A stretch of DNA of 64,000 nucleotides from Streptomyces olivaceoviridis. Lineage in GTDB: Bacteria; Actinomycetota; Actinomycetes; Streptomycetales; Streptomycetaceae. Both the position numbers and the translations under genes were made by a program. The stretch's first letter is position 1; every line of letters starts with the position of its first letter. This document shows, piece after piece, positions 8,442-17,203 of this stretch. Below the pieces are notes generated by a model, which was not told where the DNA came from, ran no database searches, and saw only the letters and a list, made by a program, of their open reading frames with translations. The stretch spans positions 1-64,000 of the forward strand of contig NZ_BMUI01000024.1 of the NCBI RefSeq assembly GCF_014650115.1, given 5' to 3'.

Positions 8442-9956
8442 ATGACAGGACTCGACCTCAGCAGCCCCGTGGCCGTCGTCGGCACCGGCACCATGGGCCA
8501 GGGAATCGCCCAGGTCGCGCTGGTCGCCGGGCACCCCGTGCGGCTCTACGACGCCGCACCCGGGCGGGCCCGGGACGCGGCCGGAGCGATCGGCGCCCGG
8601 CTCGACCGGCTCGTGGCCAAGGACCGGCTCACGGCAGCCGCCCGCGACGCCGCCCGCGCCCGCCTGGAGCCCGTGGACAACCTCGCGGACCTGGCCGACT
8701 GCGGGCTGGTCGTGGAAGCCGTCCTGGAGCGGCTGGACGTCAAGCAGCGGCTCTTCGGCGAACTGGAGGAGATCGTCGCCGAGGACTGCCTGCTCGCCAG
8801 CAACACCTCCTCGCTCTCGGTGACGGCCGTCGGCGGCGCCCTGCGCAACCCCGGCCGCTTCGTCGGCCTGCACTTCTTCAACCCGGCGCCGCTGCTGCCG
8901 CTGGTCGAGGTGGTCTCCGGGTTCGCCACCGACGTCACGTCGGCCACGCGCGCGTACGAGATCGCCCGCGCCTGGGGCAAGACGCCGGTGGCCTGCGCGG
9001 ACACCCCCGGCTTCATCGTCAACCGCATCGCCCGGCCCTTCTACGCCGAGGCGTTCGCGGTCCACGAGGCCCAGGCCGCCGACCCCGCCACCATCGACGC
9101 GGTGCTGCGGGAGTGCGGCGGCTTCAAGATGGGCGCGTTCGAGCTGACCGACCTGATCGGCCAGGACGTCAACGAGTCCGTCACCCACTCGGTGTGGCAG
9201 TCCTTCTTCCAGGACGCGCGCTTCACCCCCTCGCTCGCCCAGCGCCGGCTGGTGGAGTCCGGACGGCTCGGCCGCAAGAGCGGACGCGGCTGGTACGACT
9301 ACGCCGACGGCGCCGAGCGGCCCGAGCCGCACACCGCCGACAAGGAGCAGCCGCCCGCCTACGTCATCGCCGAGGGCGGTCTCGGGCCGGCCGCCGAACT
9401 GCTGACCCTGATCCGCGAGGCGGGCATCCGGGTCCGCGAGGAGGACGAGGACCACGGCACCCGCCTGGTGCTCCCCAGCGGCGGCCAGCTCGTCCTCGCC
9501 GACGGCCAGACCTCGGCGGAGTTCCGGGACGTCGTCTACTTCGACCTCGCCCTGGACTACCGCACGGCCACCCGCGTCGCCCTGTCCGCCGCCCAGGACA
9601 CCTCGCCGCGGACCCTCGCCGAGGCCACCGGCCTGTTCCAGGCGCTCGGCAAGGACGTCAGCGTCATCGGCGACGTCCCCGGCATGATCGTCGCCCGCAC
9701 GGTCGCCCGGATCATCGACCTCGCCCACGACGCCGTCGCCAAGGGCGTGGCCACCGAGGAGGACATCGACACCGCGATGCGCCTCGGCGTGAACTACCCG
9801 CTCGGGCCCTTCGAGTGGGACCGCAGGCTCGGCCGCGACTTCGCCTTCGACGTCCTGGACGAGATGCACGAGCGCGACCCCTCCGGACGCTACGCGCCCT
9901 CCCTCGCGCTGTACCGCCACGCGTATGCCACCGACAAGCGGGAGGGCACCTCATGA
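8442..9956 (+). CDS. paaH: 3-hydroxyacyl-CoA dehydrogenase PaaH
   Basis: NAD-dependent 3-hydroxyadipyl-CoA dehydrogenase, a late beta-oxidation-like step of phenylacetate degradation, 504 residues. The Rossmann glycine motif GTGTMG is at residues 14-19, followed by the family strings ASNTSSLSVT, GLHFFNPAPLLPLVEVV and GFIVNRIARPFYAEA. A second copy of the C-terminal dehydrogenase domain (about residues 400-500, MRLGVNYPLGPFEW) is typical of 500-residue PaaH-type enzymes. The ATG has GGGAGGA upstream; the stop overlaps the start of the TetR gene (ATGA). Alternative: a general 3-hydroxybutyryl-CoA dehydrogenase, but context favours PaaH. Confidence 0.9.
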   Translation: MTGLDLSSPVAVVGTGTMGQGIAQVALVAGHPVRLYDAAPGRARDAAGAIGARLDRLVAKDRLTAAARDAARARLEPVDNLADLADCGLVVEAVLERLDVKQRLFGELEEIVAEDCLLASNTSSLSVTAVGGALRNPGRFVGLHFFNPAPLLPLVEVVSGFATDVTSATRAYEIARAWGKTPVACADTPGFIVNRIARPFYAEAFAVHEAQAADPATIDAVLRECGGFKMGAFELTDLIGQDVNESVTHSVWQSFFQDARFTPSLAQRRLVESGRLGRKSGRGWYDYADGAERPEPHTADKEQPPAYVIAEGGLGPAAELLTLIREAGIRVREEDEDHGTRLVLPSGGQLVLADGQTSAEFRDVVYFDLALDYRTATRVALSAAQDTSPRTLAEATGLFQALGKDVSVIGDVPGMIVARTVARIIDLAHDAVAKGVATEEDIDTAMRLGVNYPLGPFEWDRRLGRDFAFDVLDEMHERDPSGRYAPSLALYRHAYATDKREGTS

Positions 9957-10540
9957 CCACGGCCAAGCGCGACACCTACACCCCGGAGACGCTGCTCTCC
10001 GTCGCCGTCCGCGTCTTCAACGAACGCGGCTACGACGGCACCTCCATGGAGCACCTGTCCAAGGCGGCCGGCATCTCCAAGTCGTCGATATACCACCACG
10101 TCAGCGGCAAGGAGGAGCTGCTGCGCCGGGCCGTCAGCCGCGCCCTGGACGGCCTGTTCGCCATCCTGGAGGAGGAGCACGCGCGCGCGGGGCGTCCGGC
10201 CGGACGGCTGGAGCACGTCGTGCGCCGCATGGTCGAGGTGCTCATAGCCGAGCTGCCCTATGTGACGCTGCTGCTGCGCGTGCGCGGCAACACCGAGACC
10301 GAGCGCTGGGCGCTGGAACGGCGCCGCGACTTCGACCACCGGGTCGCCGAGCTGCTGAAGGCGGCGGCGGCCGACGGGGACGTACGCGGCGACGTGGAGG
10401 TCCGCCTGGCCACCCGGCTGGTCTTCGGGATGATCAACTCGATCGTGGAGTGGTACCGGCCGGACACGCGGGGCGCGAGCGGCCAGGAGGTGGCCGACGC
10501 CGTCGTCCGGCTGGTCTTCTCGGGGCTGCGCCAGGACTGA
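9953..10540 (+). CDS. TetR-family transcriptional regulator, probable PaaR
   Basis: A 195-residue TetR regulator. The N-terminal helix-turn-helix is clear (TSMEHLSKAAGISKSSIYHH, about residues 28-47) and is followed by an all-helical ligand domain of about 140 residues. It is translationally coupled to paaH. Its location, and the three related palindromes at the paaA, paaN/paaH and bkdA promoters, suggest that it is the phenylacetyl-CoA-responsive repressor PaaR (inference). No ligand-specific residues can be assigned by eye. The next gene begins on the opposite strand only 2 bp after its stop. Confidence 0.9.
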   Translation: MTTAKRDTYTPETLLSVAVRVFNERGYDGTSMEHLSKAAGISKSSIYHHVSGKEELLRRAVSRALDGLFAILEEEHARAGRPAGRLEHVVRRMVEVLIAELPYVTLLLRVRGNTETERWALERRRDFDHRVAELLKAAAADGDVRGDVEVRLATRLVFGMINSIVEWYRPDTRGASGQEVADAVVRLVFSGLRQD

Positions 10541-10542
10541 CC

Positions 10543-11064
10543 TCAGCCCTCCGGCTCCAGGTCCTCCTCCTCGAACACCAGCAGAGTGCGGGTGCTGAGC
10601 ACCTCGGGGATCGCCTGGAGCCGGGTCAGCACCAGCTCGCGCAGCGCCCGGTTGTCGGGTGTGTGCACCAGCAGCAGCACATCGAAGTCGCCGCCCACCA
10701 GGGCGATGTGGGAGGCGCCGGGCAACTGCCTGAGCTGCTCGCGGACCGTGCGCCAGCTGTTCTGGACGATCTTCAGCGTGATGTACGCCGACGTGCCGTG
10801 ACCCGCCCGTTCGTGGTCCACGCGCGCGCTGAAGCCCCGGATCACCCCGTCCTCGACGAGCCGGTTGATGCGCGCGTAGGCGTTGGCGCGCGAGACGTGG
10901 ACGCGCTCGGCGACGGACCGTATCGAGGCCCGGCCGTCCGCCTGGAGGATCTTCAGGATGTCCTGGTCGATGGCGTCCAGCGGGCGCGGGGGCGGCAGCG
11001 CCGCGCCGTCCTGCGGCCCGGCGGCCATTTGTTCAGCTCCCATGTCCCCCCGCTTCCTCGCCAT
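10543..11064 (-). CDS. bkdR: Lrp/AsnC-family regulator, probable BkdR
   Basis: A 173-residue feast/famine regulator. The winged helix-turn-helix is at about residues 30-75 (DAIDQDILKILQADGRAS, then VHVSRANAYARINRLVEDG), and the C-terminal RAM ligand domain follows (HIALVGGDFDVLLLVHT). It is divergent from bkdABC, as BkdR regulators usually are, and so should respond to branched-chain amino acids or keto acids (known for homologues). The start is uncertain: ATG at 11064 has AGGA at good spacing, while an ATG at 11043 directly follows GGGGGGA. The divergent region contains the third TetR-type operator, so both genes may also feel the Paa regulator. Confidence 0.87.
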   Translation of the reverse strand: MARKRGDMGAEQMAAGPQDGAALPPPRPLDAIDQDILKILQADGRASIRSVAERVHVSRANAYARINRLVEDGVIRGFSARVDHERAGHGTSAYITLKIVQNSWRTVREQLRQLPGASHIALVGGDFDVLLLVHTPDNRALRELVLTRLQAIPEVLSTRTLLVFEEEDLEPEG

Positions 11065-11144
11065 GGACGTCCTGCTGTCATTCCAGGTTGTGGAGAACCG
11101 TTTGTCCACAGCCTGGAGGCACCTGTAGCCAAAATGTGCCGACG

Positions 11145-11162
11145 ACCGAACAATCGGTTGGT
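11145..11162 (+). promoter_or_regulatory. third TetR-type operator, between bkdR and bkdA
   Basis: ACCGAACAATCGGTTGGT, 16/18 identical to the site at 8372-8389. It lies 57 bp before the bkdA start. The two differences lie in the centre and the right arm, suggesting weaker binding. A perfect TTGTCCACA 9-mer is at 11102-11110. Confidence 0.65.
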
Positions 11163-11218
11163 GAGGCGGGTCACAGGCGACGTGCCTCCCGTAGCCACCC
11201 CCACGAGGAGGTGCCGTC

Positions 11219-12382
11219 ATGACGGTTCTGGAGCAGCGGGGCGCGTACCGGCCATCGCCGCCGCCCGCCTGGCAGCCCCGTATGGACGCCGCGCCGCTGC
11301 TGCCCGACGCCGAGCCCTACCGCGTCCTCGGCACCGAGGCGGCCGGCAAGGCCGACCCCGGCCTGCTGCGCCGGCTGTACGCCGAGCTGGTGCGTGGCCG
11401 CCGGTACAACACGCAGGCCACCGCCCTCACCAAGCAGGGCCGGCTCGCCGTCTATCCGTCCAGCACCGGCCAGGAGGCCTGCGAGATCGCCGCCGCCCTG
11501 GCACTGGAGGAGCGCGACTGGCTCTTCCCCAGCTACCGCGACACGCTCGCCGTCGTCGCCCGGGGCGTGGACCCCGCCGAGGCGCTCACCCTGCTGCGCG
11601 GCGACTGGCACCACGGCTACGACCCCTACGCCCACCGGGTGGCCCCGCTGAGCACCCCGCTCGCCACCCAGCTCCCGCACGCCGTCGGCCTCGCCCACGC
11701 CGCCCGCCTCAAGGGTGACGACGTGGTCGCGCTGGCCATGGTCGGCGACGGCGGCACCAGCGAGGGCGACTTCCACGAGGCGCTGAACTTCGCCGCCGTC
11801 TGGCAGGCACCGGTCGTCTTCCTGGTGCAGAACAACGGCTTCGCCATCTCCGTACCGCTCGCCAAGCAGACCGCCGCGCCCTCCCTGGCCCACAAGGCCG
11901 TCGGGTACGGCATGCCGGGCCGGCTGGTCGACGGCAACGACGCCGCGGCCGTGCACGAGGTCCTCGGCGACGCCGTACGGCACGCGCGCGCGGGCGGCGG
12001 CCCGACCCTGGTGGAAGCGGTGACGTACCGCGTCGACGCCCACACCAACGCCGACGACGCCACCCGCTACCGGGGCGAGGCCGAGGTCGCGGCCTGGCGC
12101 GCCCACGACCCCATCGAGCTGCTGGAGCGCGAACTGACCACGCGCGGGCTGCTGGACGACGCCGGCATCGAGGCGGCCCGCCAGGACGCCGAGACGATGG
12201 CCGCCTCCCTGCGGGAACGCATGAACCGGGACCCCGAGCTCGACCCCATGGACCTCTTCGACCACGTCTACGCGGAGACCACCTCCCAACTGCGCGAACA
12301 GCGCGCCCTGCTGCGTGCCGAGCTGGAGGCCGAGCAGGAGCAGCACGGCGAGCCCGGCCCACCGGAAGGCGGGGCCCGATGA
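11219..12382 (+). CDS. bkdA: branched-chain alpha-keto acid dehydrogenase E1 alpha subunit (first cluster)
   Basis: Thiamine diphosphate-dependent E1alpha, 387 residues. It decarboxylates branched-chain 2-keto acids from Val, Leu and Ile, feeding acyl-CoA starters for branched fatty acids and polyketides. The ThDP motif runs from GDGGTSEGDFHEALNFAA to the NN of LVQNNGFAI (about residues 176-207). The segment PSYRDTLAVVARGVDP is typical of the alpha chain. ATG at 11219 is preceded by GAGGAGGT at ideal spacing. It overlaps bkdB by 4 bases. Named bkdA because the order and the 334-codon bkdB match, from memory, the S. avermitilis bkdABC cluster. Confidence 0.92.
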   Translation: MTVLEQRGAYRPSPPPAWQPRMDAAPLLPDAEPYRVLGTEAAGKADPGLLRRLYAELVRGRRYNTQATALTKQGRLAVYPSSTGQEACEIAAALALEERDWLFPSYRDTLAVVARGVDPAEALTLLRGDWHHGYDPYAHRVAPLSTPLATQLPHAVGLAHAARLKGDDVVALAMVGDGGTSEGDFHEALNFAAVWQAPVVFLVQNNGFAISVPLAKQTAAPSLAHKAVGYGMPGRLVDGNDAAAVHEVLGDAVRHARAGGGPTLVEAVTYRVDAHTNADDATRYRGEAEVAAWRAHDPIELLERELTTRGLLDDAGIEAARQDAETMAASLRERMNRDPELDPMDLFDHVYAETTSQLREQRALLRAELEAEQEQHGEPGPPEGGAR

Positions 12383-13383
12383 CCACCGTCGCCGTCAAGC
12401 CCGCCACCATGGCGCAGGCCCTCACGCGCGCGATGCGCGACGCGATGGCCGCCGACCCGACCGTGCACGTCATGGGCGAGGACGTCGGCACCCTCGGCGG
12501 GGTCTTCCGCGTCACCGACGGGCTCGCCAAGGAGTTCGGCGAGGACCGCTGCACCGACACCCCCCTCGCCGAGGCCGGCATCCTCGGCACCGCCGTCGGC
12601 ATGGCCATGTACGGCCTCAGGCCGGTGGTGGAGATGCAGTTCGACGCCTTCGCCTACCCGGCGTTCGAGCAGCTCGTCAGCCATGTCTCCCGGATGCGCA
12701 ACCGCACGCGCGGCAGGATGCCCCTGCCGATCACCGTCCGCATCCCCTACGGCGGCGGCATCGGCGGCGTCGAGCACCACAGCGACTCCTCCGAGGCCTA
12801 CTACATGGCGACGCCCGGGCTCCACGTCGTCACCCCCGCCACCGTCGCCGACGCCTACGGGCTGCTGCGCCGGGCCATCGCCTCCGACGACCCGGTCGTC
12901 TTCCTGGAGCCCAAGCGGCTGTACTGGTCGAAGGACAGCTGGAACCCCGAGCAGCCGACGGACGTCGAGCCCATCGGCCGGGCCGTGGTCCGCCGGACCG
13001 GCCGCAGCGCCACGCTCATCACCTACGGCCCCTCGCTGCCGGTCTGCATGGAGGCCGCCGAGGCCGCCCAGGCCGAAGGATGGGACCTGGAGGTCGTCGA
13101 CCTGCGCTCCCTGGTGCCGTTCGACGACGAGACGGTCTGCGCGTCCGTCCGGCGCACCGGCCGCGCCGTCGTCGTCCACGAGTCCACCGGGTTCGGCGGG
13201 CCGGGCGGCGAGATCGCGGCCCGCGTCACCGAACGCTGCTTCCACCACCTGGAGGCGCCGGTGCTGCGCGTGGCCGGGTTCGACATCCCCTACCCGCCGC
13301 CCATGCTGGAGCGGCACCACCTGCCCGGTGTCGACCGCATCCTGGACGCCGTGGCCCGGCTGCAATGGGAGGCCGAGGGCTGA
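12379..13383 (+). CDS. bkdB: branched-chain alpha-keto acid dehydrogenase E1 beta subunit (first cluster)
   Basis: E1beta partner that completes the ThDP active site, 334 residues. Visible are the MGEDVGTLGGVFRVTDGL stretch near residue 31, the DTPLAEAGILGTAVGMAMYG segment, the RIPYGGGIGGVEHHSDSSEA active-site loop and the C-terminal transketolase domain (LEVVDLRSLVPFD). The start overlaps the bkdA stop (ATGA) and the stop touches the bkdC start, so the three subunits are made in step. Confidence 0.94.
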   Translation: MTTVAVKPATMAQALTRAMRDAMAADPTVHVMGEDVGTLGGVFRVTDGLAKEFGEDRCTDTPLAEAGILGTAVGMAMYGLRPVVEMQFDAFAYPAFEQLVSHVSRMRNRTRGRMPLPITVRIPYGGGIGGVEHHSDSSEAYYMATPGLHVVTPATVADAYGLLRRAIASDDPVVFLEPKRLYWSKDSWNPEQPTDVEPIGRAVVRRTGRSATLITYGPSLPVCMEAAEAAQAEGWDLEVVDLRSLVPFDDETVCASVRRTGRAVVVHESTGFGGPGGEIAARVTERCFHHLEAPVLRVAGFDIPYPPPMLERHHLPGVDRILDAVARLQWEAEG

Positions 13384-14831
13384 TGGCTCAGGTGCTGGAG
13401 TTCAAGCTGCCCGACCTCGGTGAAGGGCTCACCGAGGCGGAGATCGTCCGCTGGCTGGTCCAGGTCGGGGACGTGGTCGCCGTGGACCAGCCGGTGGTCG
13501 AGGTCGAGACGGCCAAGGCGATGGTCGAGGTGCCCTGTCCGTACGGCGGTGTGGTCACCGCCCGCTTCGGCGAGGAGGGCGCCGAACTGCCCGTCGGCGC
13601 CCCGCTCCTGACGGTGGCCGTGGGCGAACGGGCACCGGAGCCGGAGGGCTCCGGCAACGTCCTGGTGGGGTACGGCACCCAGGCCCCGGCGGCCCGCCGG
13701 CGCCGGGTGCGGGCGGGCACGGCCGCGGTCGACGGACAGGGCGTCCGGAGCGCGACCGAGGGCAGCGGACAGGCGGCGCCGACCGGAACCCCGGGCAACG
13801 GGCAGGCCGCCCGGCGCGGGACCGCCCGGGCCGGCGCCCACGCCCCCGCACGCGTGGCCGCACCGGCGGCGGCGCAGGCACCCGCCCCCGCTTCCGCCCC
13901 CACCGCCGCGCCGGCCAGGCCCACCGCCGCCCCCACCGAGGGCCCGGTCCCCGTGATCTCCCCCCTCGTGCGCAAGCTCGCCCGGGACAACGGCGTCGAT
14001 CTGCGGCGGCTGGCCGGGTCGGGGCCGGACGGACTCATCCTGCGCGCGGACGTCGAGAACGCGCTGCGGGTCGGGGCGGCACCGGTCCGCACGGCCGAGG
14101 AGCCGGTCGTACGGACACCCGCGGCGCCCGTCGCGCAGGGCGGCGGGACCCGGATCCCGCTCAAGGGCGTGCGCGGTGCCGTCGCCGACAAGCTCTCCCG
14201 CAGCCGCCGGGAGATCCCGGACGCGACCTGCTGGGTCGACGCCGACGCGACGGAACTCATGCGCGCCCGCGCCGCGATGAACGCGGCCGGAGGCCCGAAG
14301 ATCTCGCTCCTCGCGCTGCTCGCCCGCATCTGCACGGCCGGCCTCGCCCGGTTCCCCGAGCTGAACTCCTTCGTCGACACCGAGGCCCGCGAGGTCGTCC
14401 GGCTCGACCAGGTCCACCTCGGGTTCGCGGCGCAGACGGAACGCGGCCTGGTCGTGCCGGTCGTCCGGGACGCCCACGCGCGCGACGCCGAATCCCTGAC
14501 CGCCGAGTTCGCCCGGCTCACCGAGGCGGCCCGCACCGGGACGCTGAGGCCCGGGGAACTCACCGGCGGCACCTTCACGCTGAACAACTACGGCGTCTTC
14601 GGCGTCGACGGCTCCACCCCGATCATCAACCACCCCGAGGCGGCGATGCTCGGCGTCGGCCGCATCGTCCCCAAACCGTGGGTGCACGAGGGCGAGCTGG
14701 CCGTCCGCCAGGTCGTCCAGCTCTCGCTCACCTTCGACCACCGGGTGTGCGACGGCGGTACGGCGGGCGGCTTCCTGCGGTACGTGGCGGACTGTGTGGA
14801 ACAACCGGCGGTGCTGCTGCGCACCCTGTGA
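13383..14831 (+). CDS. bkdC: branched-chain alpha-keto acid dehydrogenase E2 (dihydrolipoyl acyltransferase, first cluster)
   Basis: E2 core of the dehydrogenase complex, 482 residues. Domains in order are: one lipoyl domain with the lipoyl-lysine in VETAKAMVE (about residue 44); an Ala/Pro-rich swinging linker (about residues 95-190); a peripheral subunit-binding domain (SPLVRKLARDNGVDLRRLAG); and the catalytic acyltransferase domain ending in LTFDHRVCDGG with the HxxxDG active-site signature. The start ATG lies within the bkdB stop TGATG. No E3 gene follows, so dihydrolipoamide dehydrogenase must come from elsewhere. Confidence 0.93.
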   Translation: MAQVLEFKLPDLGEGLTEAEIVRWLVQVGDVVAVDQPVVEVETAKAMVEVPCPYGGVVTARFGEEGAELPVGAPLLTVAVGERAPEPEGSGNVLVGYGTQAPAARRRRVRAGTAAVDGQGVRSATEGSGQAAPTGTPGNGQAARRGTARAGAHAPARVAAPAAAQAPAPASAPTAAPARPTAAPTEGPVPVISPLVRKLARDNGVDLRRLAGSGPDGLILRADVENALRVGAAPVRTAEEPVVRTPAAPVAQGGGTRIPLKGVRGAVADKLSRSRREIPDATCWVDADATELMRARAAMNAAGGPKISLLALLARICTAGLARFPELNSFVDTEAREVVRLDQVHLGFAAQTERGLVVPVVRDAHARDAESLTAEFARLTEAARTGTLRPGELTGGTFTLNNYGVFGVDGSTPIINHPEAAMLGVGRIVPKPWVHEGELAVRQVVQLSLTFDHRVCDGGTAGGFLRYVADCVEQPAVLLRTL

Positions 14832-14891
14832 GACCCGGCCGTCCCCGAGACACGGGTTCGGGAGGAGGAACCGGCACGACATACTCGGAGG

Positions 14892-15821
14892 ATGACCGAC
14901 ACCGCCCCCGCCGCACCCGGGACCCCCGCGTCCGGGACCCCCGCGCCGTACGACGCCGTCGTGCTGGCCGGCGGTGCCGCCCGGCGGCTCGGCGGGGCCG
15001 ACAAGCCAGGGCTCCGGGTCGGTGGCCGCGCGCTGCTCGACCGGGTGCTCGCGGCCTGCGCGGACGCCGGCGTGACCGTCGTCGTGGCCGCGCCCCGGCC
15101 CACCGCACGCCCGGTGCGCTGGGCACGCGAGGAGCCACCCGGCGGCGGACCGGTCGCCGCGCTGGAGGCCGGCCTGCGGCTCACCACCGCCGGGTACACC
15201 GTCGTCCTCTCCGCGGACCTGCCCTTCCTGGAACAGCCCACGCTGCGCCGTCTGTTGACCGCCCTTCAGGACACCGGGGCCGACGGTGCGCTGCTCGCCG
15301 ACGCCGACGGCCGTGACCAGCCGCTCGTGGCCGCCTACCGCACCCCCGCCCTGCGCCGCGAGCTGACCGCCCTCGCCGCCACGCACGGCGGCCTCTGCGG
15401 ACTGCCGCTGCGCCGGCTGACCGGTGCCCTGCGCCTCACCCGCGTCCCGGACCCGCTCGCCTCCTTCGACTGCGACACCTGGGACGACATCGCGACGGCC
15501 AGGGCACGCATCAGGGAGCATGGGTCCGTGTTGGATGAATGGATCTCCGCAGTCAAGGACGAGTTGGGCATCGAACTGGACGTCGACACCGGCGTCCTCC
15601 TCGATCTGGCCCGGGACGCCGCGCACGGCGTGGCCCGGCCCGCCGCCCCGCTGACCACCTTCCTCGTCGGCTACGCCGCCGCCCAGGGCAAGGGCGGCCC
15701 CGAGGCCGTCGCCGAGGCCGCGCGCAAGGCCGCCGCACTGGCGCTGCGCTGGGAGGAAGAGAACGGTGGGGGCAGTGCGGACGCGAGGAGCGGGGGCCCG
15801 AGCGCCCCGGACGCCGGATGA
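14892..15821 (+). CDS. mobA: molybdenum cofactor guanylyltransferase MobA fused to DUF6457
   Basis: N-terminal MobA-type nucleotidyltransferase (about residues 17-205) that would transfer GMP from GTP to molybdopterin. The GTP-loop signature reads VVLAGGAARRLGGADKP, and LSADLPFL is the acidic metal-binding strand. A second domain (about residues 215-295, VLDEWISAVKDELGIELDVD) matches DUF6457, usually a separate small actinobacterial protein found near molybdenum cofactor genes. The open frame is continuous, so this is a fusion of 309 residues. It overlaps moeA by 4 bases. The final 20 residues are low-complexity. Confidence 0.87.
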   Translation: MTDTAPAAPGTPASGTPAPYDAVVLAGGAARRLGGADKPGLRVGGRALLDRVLAACADAGVTVVVAAPRPTARPVRWAREEPPGGGPVAALEAGLRLTTAGYTVVLSADLPFLEQPTLRRLLTALQDTGADGALLADADGRDQPLVAAYRTPALRRELTALAATHGGLCGLPLRRLTGALRLTRVPDPLASFDCDTWDDIATARARIREHGSVLDEWISAVKDELGIELDVDTGVLLDLARDAAHGVARPAAPLTTFLVGYAAAQGKGGPEAVAEAARKAAALALRWEEENGGGSADARSGGPSAPDAG

Positions 15822-17203
15822 CCGCCCCCGGCACCCGGGCCGAGGCGTCCGCCGAAGACACCGACGACCTCGACGTCGAGGAGGCTCTGGCGCTCGTGAG
15901 GGATGCCCACAGGGAGCCGCGGGACGACAGCACGGACGACGGTGCGGGCCGGGCGTCCGCCCCGGCCGGCCAGTCGCCCGGTGCGCGGCCCGCGGAACGG
16001 CACCGGGCCACCCCCTGGCCCCAGGCCCGGGAGGCGGCGGCGCGTGCCGCACGTTCCCGCGCCCGCCGCGCCCCCGTCTCCGTGCCGCTCGGCGACGCCC
16101 TCGGGCTGGCCCTGGCCGCGCCCCTGGACGCGCTCACCGACCTGCCCTCCTTCGACACCTCGGCGATGGACGGCTGGGCGGTCGCCGGGCCCGGACCCTG
16201 GCAGGTGCGCGAGGAGGGTGTGCTCGCCGGGCACACACAGCCCGGACCCCTCACCGACGGCGAGGCGGTCCGCATCGCCACCGGTGCCCGTGTCCCCGCC
16301 GACACCACCGCCGTCCTGCGCACCGAGCACGGCCGGATCGACGCCCAGAGCCGCCTGCACACCACCCGCGAGATGCTGCACGGCCAGGACATCCGCCCGC
16401 GCGGCCAGGAGTGCCGCAGCGGCGACCAGCTGCTGCCCGTCGGCACCCTGGTCACCCCCGCCGTCCTGGGCCTCGCCGCGGCGGCCGGCTACGACACGGT
16501 CACCGTCGTCCCCCGCCCCCGCGCCGAAGTCCTCGTCCTGGGTGACGAGTTGCTCACCGAGGGCCTGCCGCACGACGGGCTGATCCGGGACGCCCTCGGC
16601 CCCATGCTGCCGCCCTGGCTGCGCGCGCTCGGCGCCGACGTCATCGCCGTACGCCGGATCGGCGACGACGCCAAGGCCCTCCAGAAGGCCGTCACCCGCT
16701 CCGCCGCCGACCTGATCGTCACCACGGGCGGCACCGCGGCCGGGCCCGTCGACCACGTCCACCCGGTCCTGGAACGCGTCGGCGCCGAACTCCTCGTCGA
16801 CGGCGTCAAGGTGCGCCCCGGCCATCCCATGCTGCTGGCCCGCACCAAGGACCACCAGCACCTCGTCGGCCTGCCCGGCAACCCCCTGGCGGCCGTCTCC
16901 GGCCTGCTCACCCTCGCCGAGCCGCTGCTGCGGACCCTTGCCGCACACCCCGCCCCCGAGCCGTACACGCTGCCGCTCCGGGAGGCGGTGCACGGGCACC
17001 CGCACGACACCCGGCTCATCCCCGTGGTGCTGCGCGGTGACCACGCCATGCCGCTGCACTACAACGGTCCGGCCATGCTCCGGGGCGTCGCCGCCGCCGA
17101 CGCGCTGGCCGTCGTACCGCCGGGCGGGGCCCGACAGGGCGAGGAGGCCGAGCTGCTGGACCTGCCATGGGCGACCGCCGGAATCGGGGTGTGTTTCACG
17201 TGA
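15818..17203 (+). CDS. moeA: molybdopterin molybdotransferase MoeA
   Basis: Inserts molybdate into adenylyl-molybdopterin in cofactor synthesis. The product is 461 residues. An unusually long acidic, low-complexity N-terminal extension of about 75 residues precedes the conserved body. Motifs include DTSAMDGWAV, the GARVPADTTAV strand, TTGGTAAGPVDHVHPVLE (family normally GG-S-G-D) and LVGLPGNPLAA. The start overlaps the mobA stop (ATGA). Its TGA stop lies inside a perfect parS 14-mer, and the downstream channel gene begins before the stop. The GTAAG variant at the usual GVSVG position is noteworthy but does not by itself imply loss of function. Confidence 0.88.
   Translation: MTAPGTRAEASAEDTDDLDVEEALALVRDAHREPRDDSTDDGAGRASAPAGQSPGARPAERHRATPWPQAREAAARAARSRARRAPVSVPLGDALGLALAAPLDALTDLPSFDTSAMDGWAVAGPGPWQVREEGVLAGHTQPGPLTDGEAVRIATGARVPADTTAVLRTEHGRIDAQSRLHTTREMLHGQDIRPRGQECRSGDQLLPVGTLVTPAVLGLAAAAGYDTVTVVPRPRAEVLVLGDELLTEGLPHDGLIRDALGPMLPPWLRALGADVIAVRRIGDDAKALQKAVTRSAADLIVTTGGTAAGPVDHVHPVLERVGAELLVDGVKVRPGHPMLLARTKDHQHLVGLPGNPLAAVSGLLTLAEPLLRTLAAHPAPEPYTLPLREAVHGHPHDTRLIPVVLRGDHAMPLHYNGPAMLRGVAAADALAVVPPGGARQGEEAELLDLPWATAGIGVCFT

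Noticed and set aside
5543..8494. Minus-strand open frame of about 983 codons
   Set aside because: It is a shifted frame over paaN and the methyltransferase gene, Arg/Gly/Pro-rich with no motif, while PaaN in the other frame has full family motifs.
3547..11110. DnaA boxes as a replication origin
   Set aside because: Boxes are few, widely spaced and not near dnaA or dnaN; the canonical oriC cluster is absent from this window.
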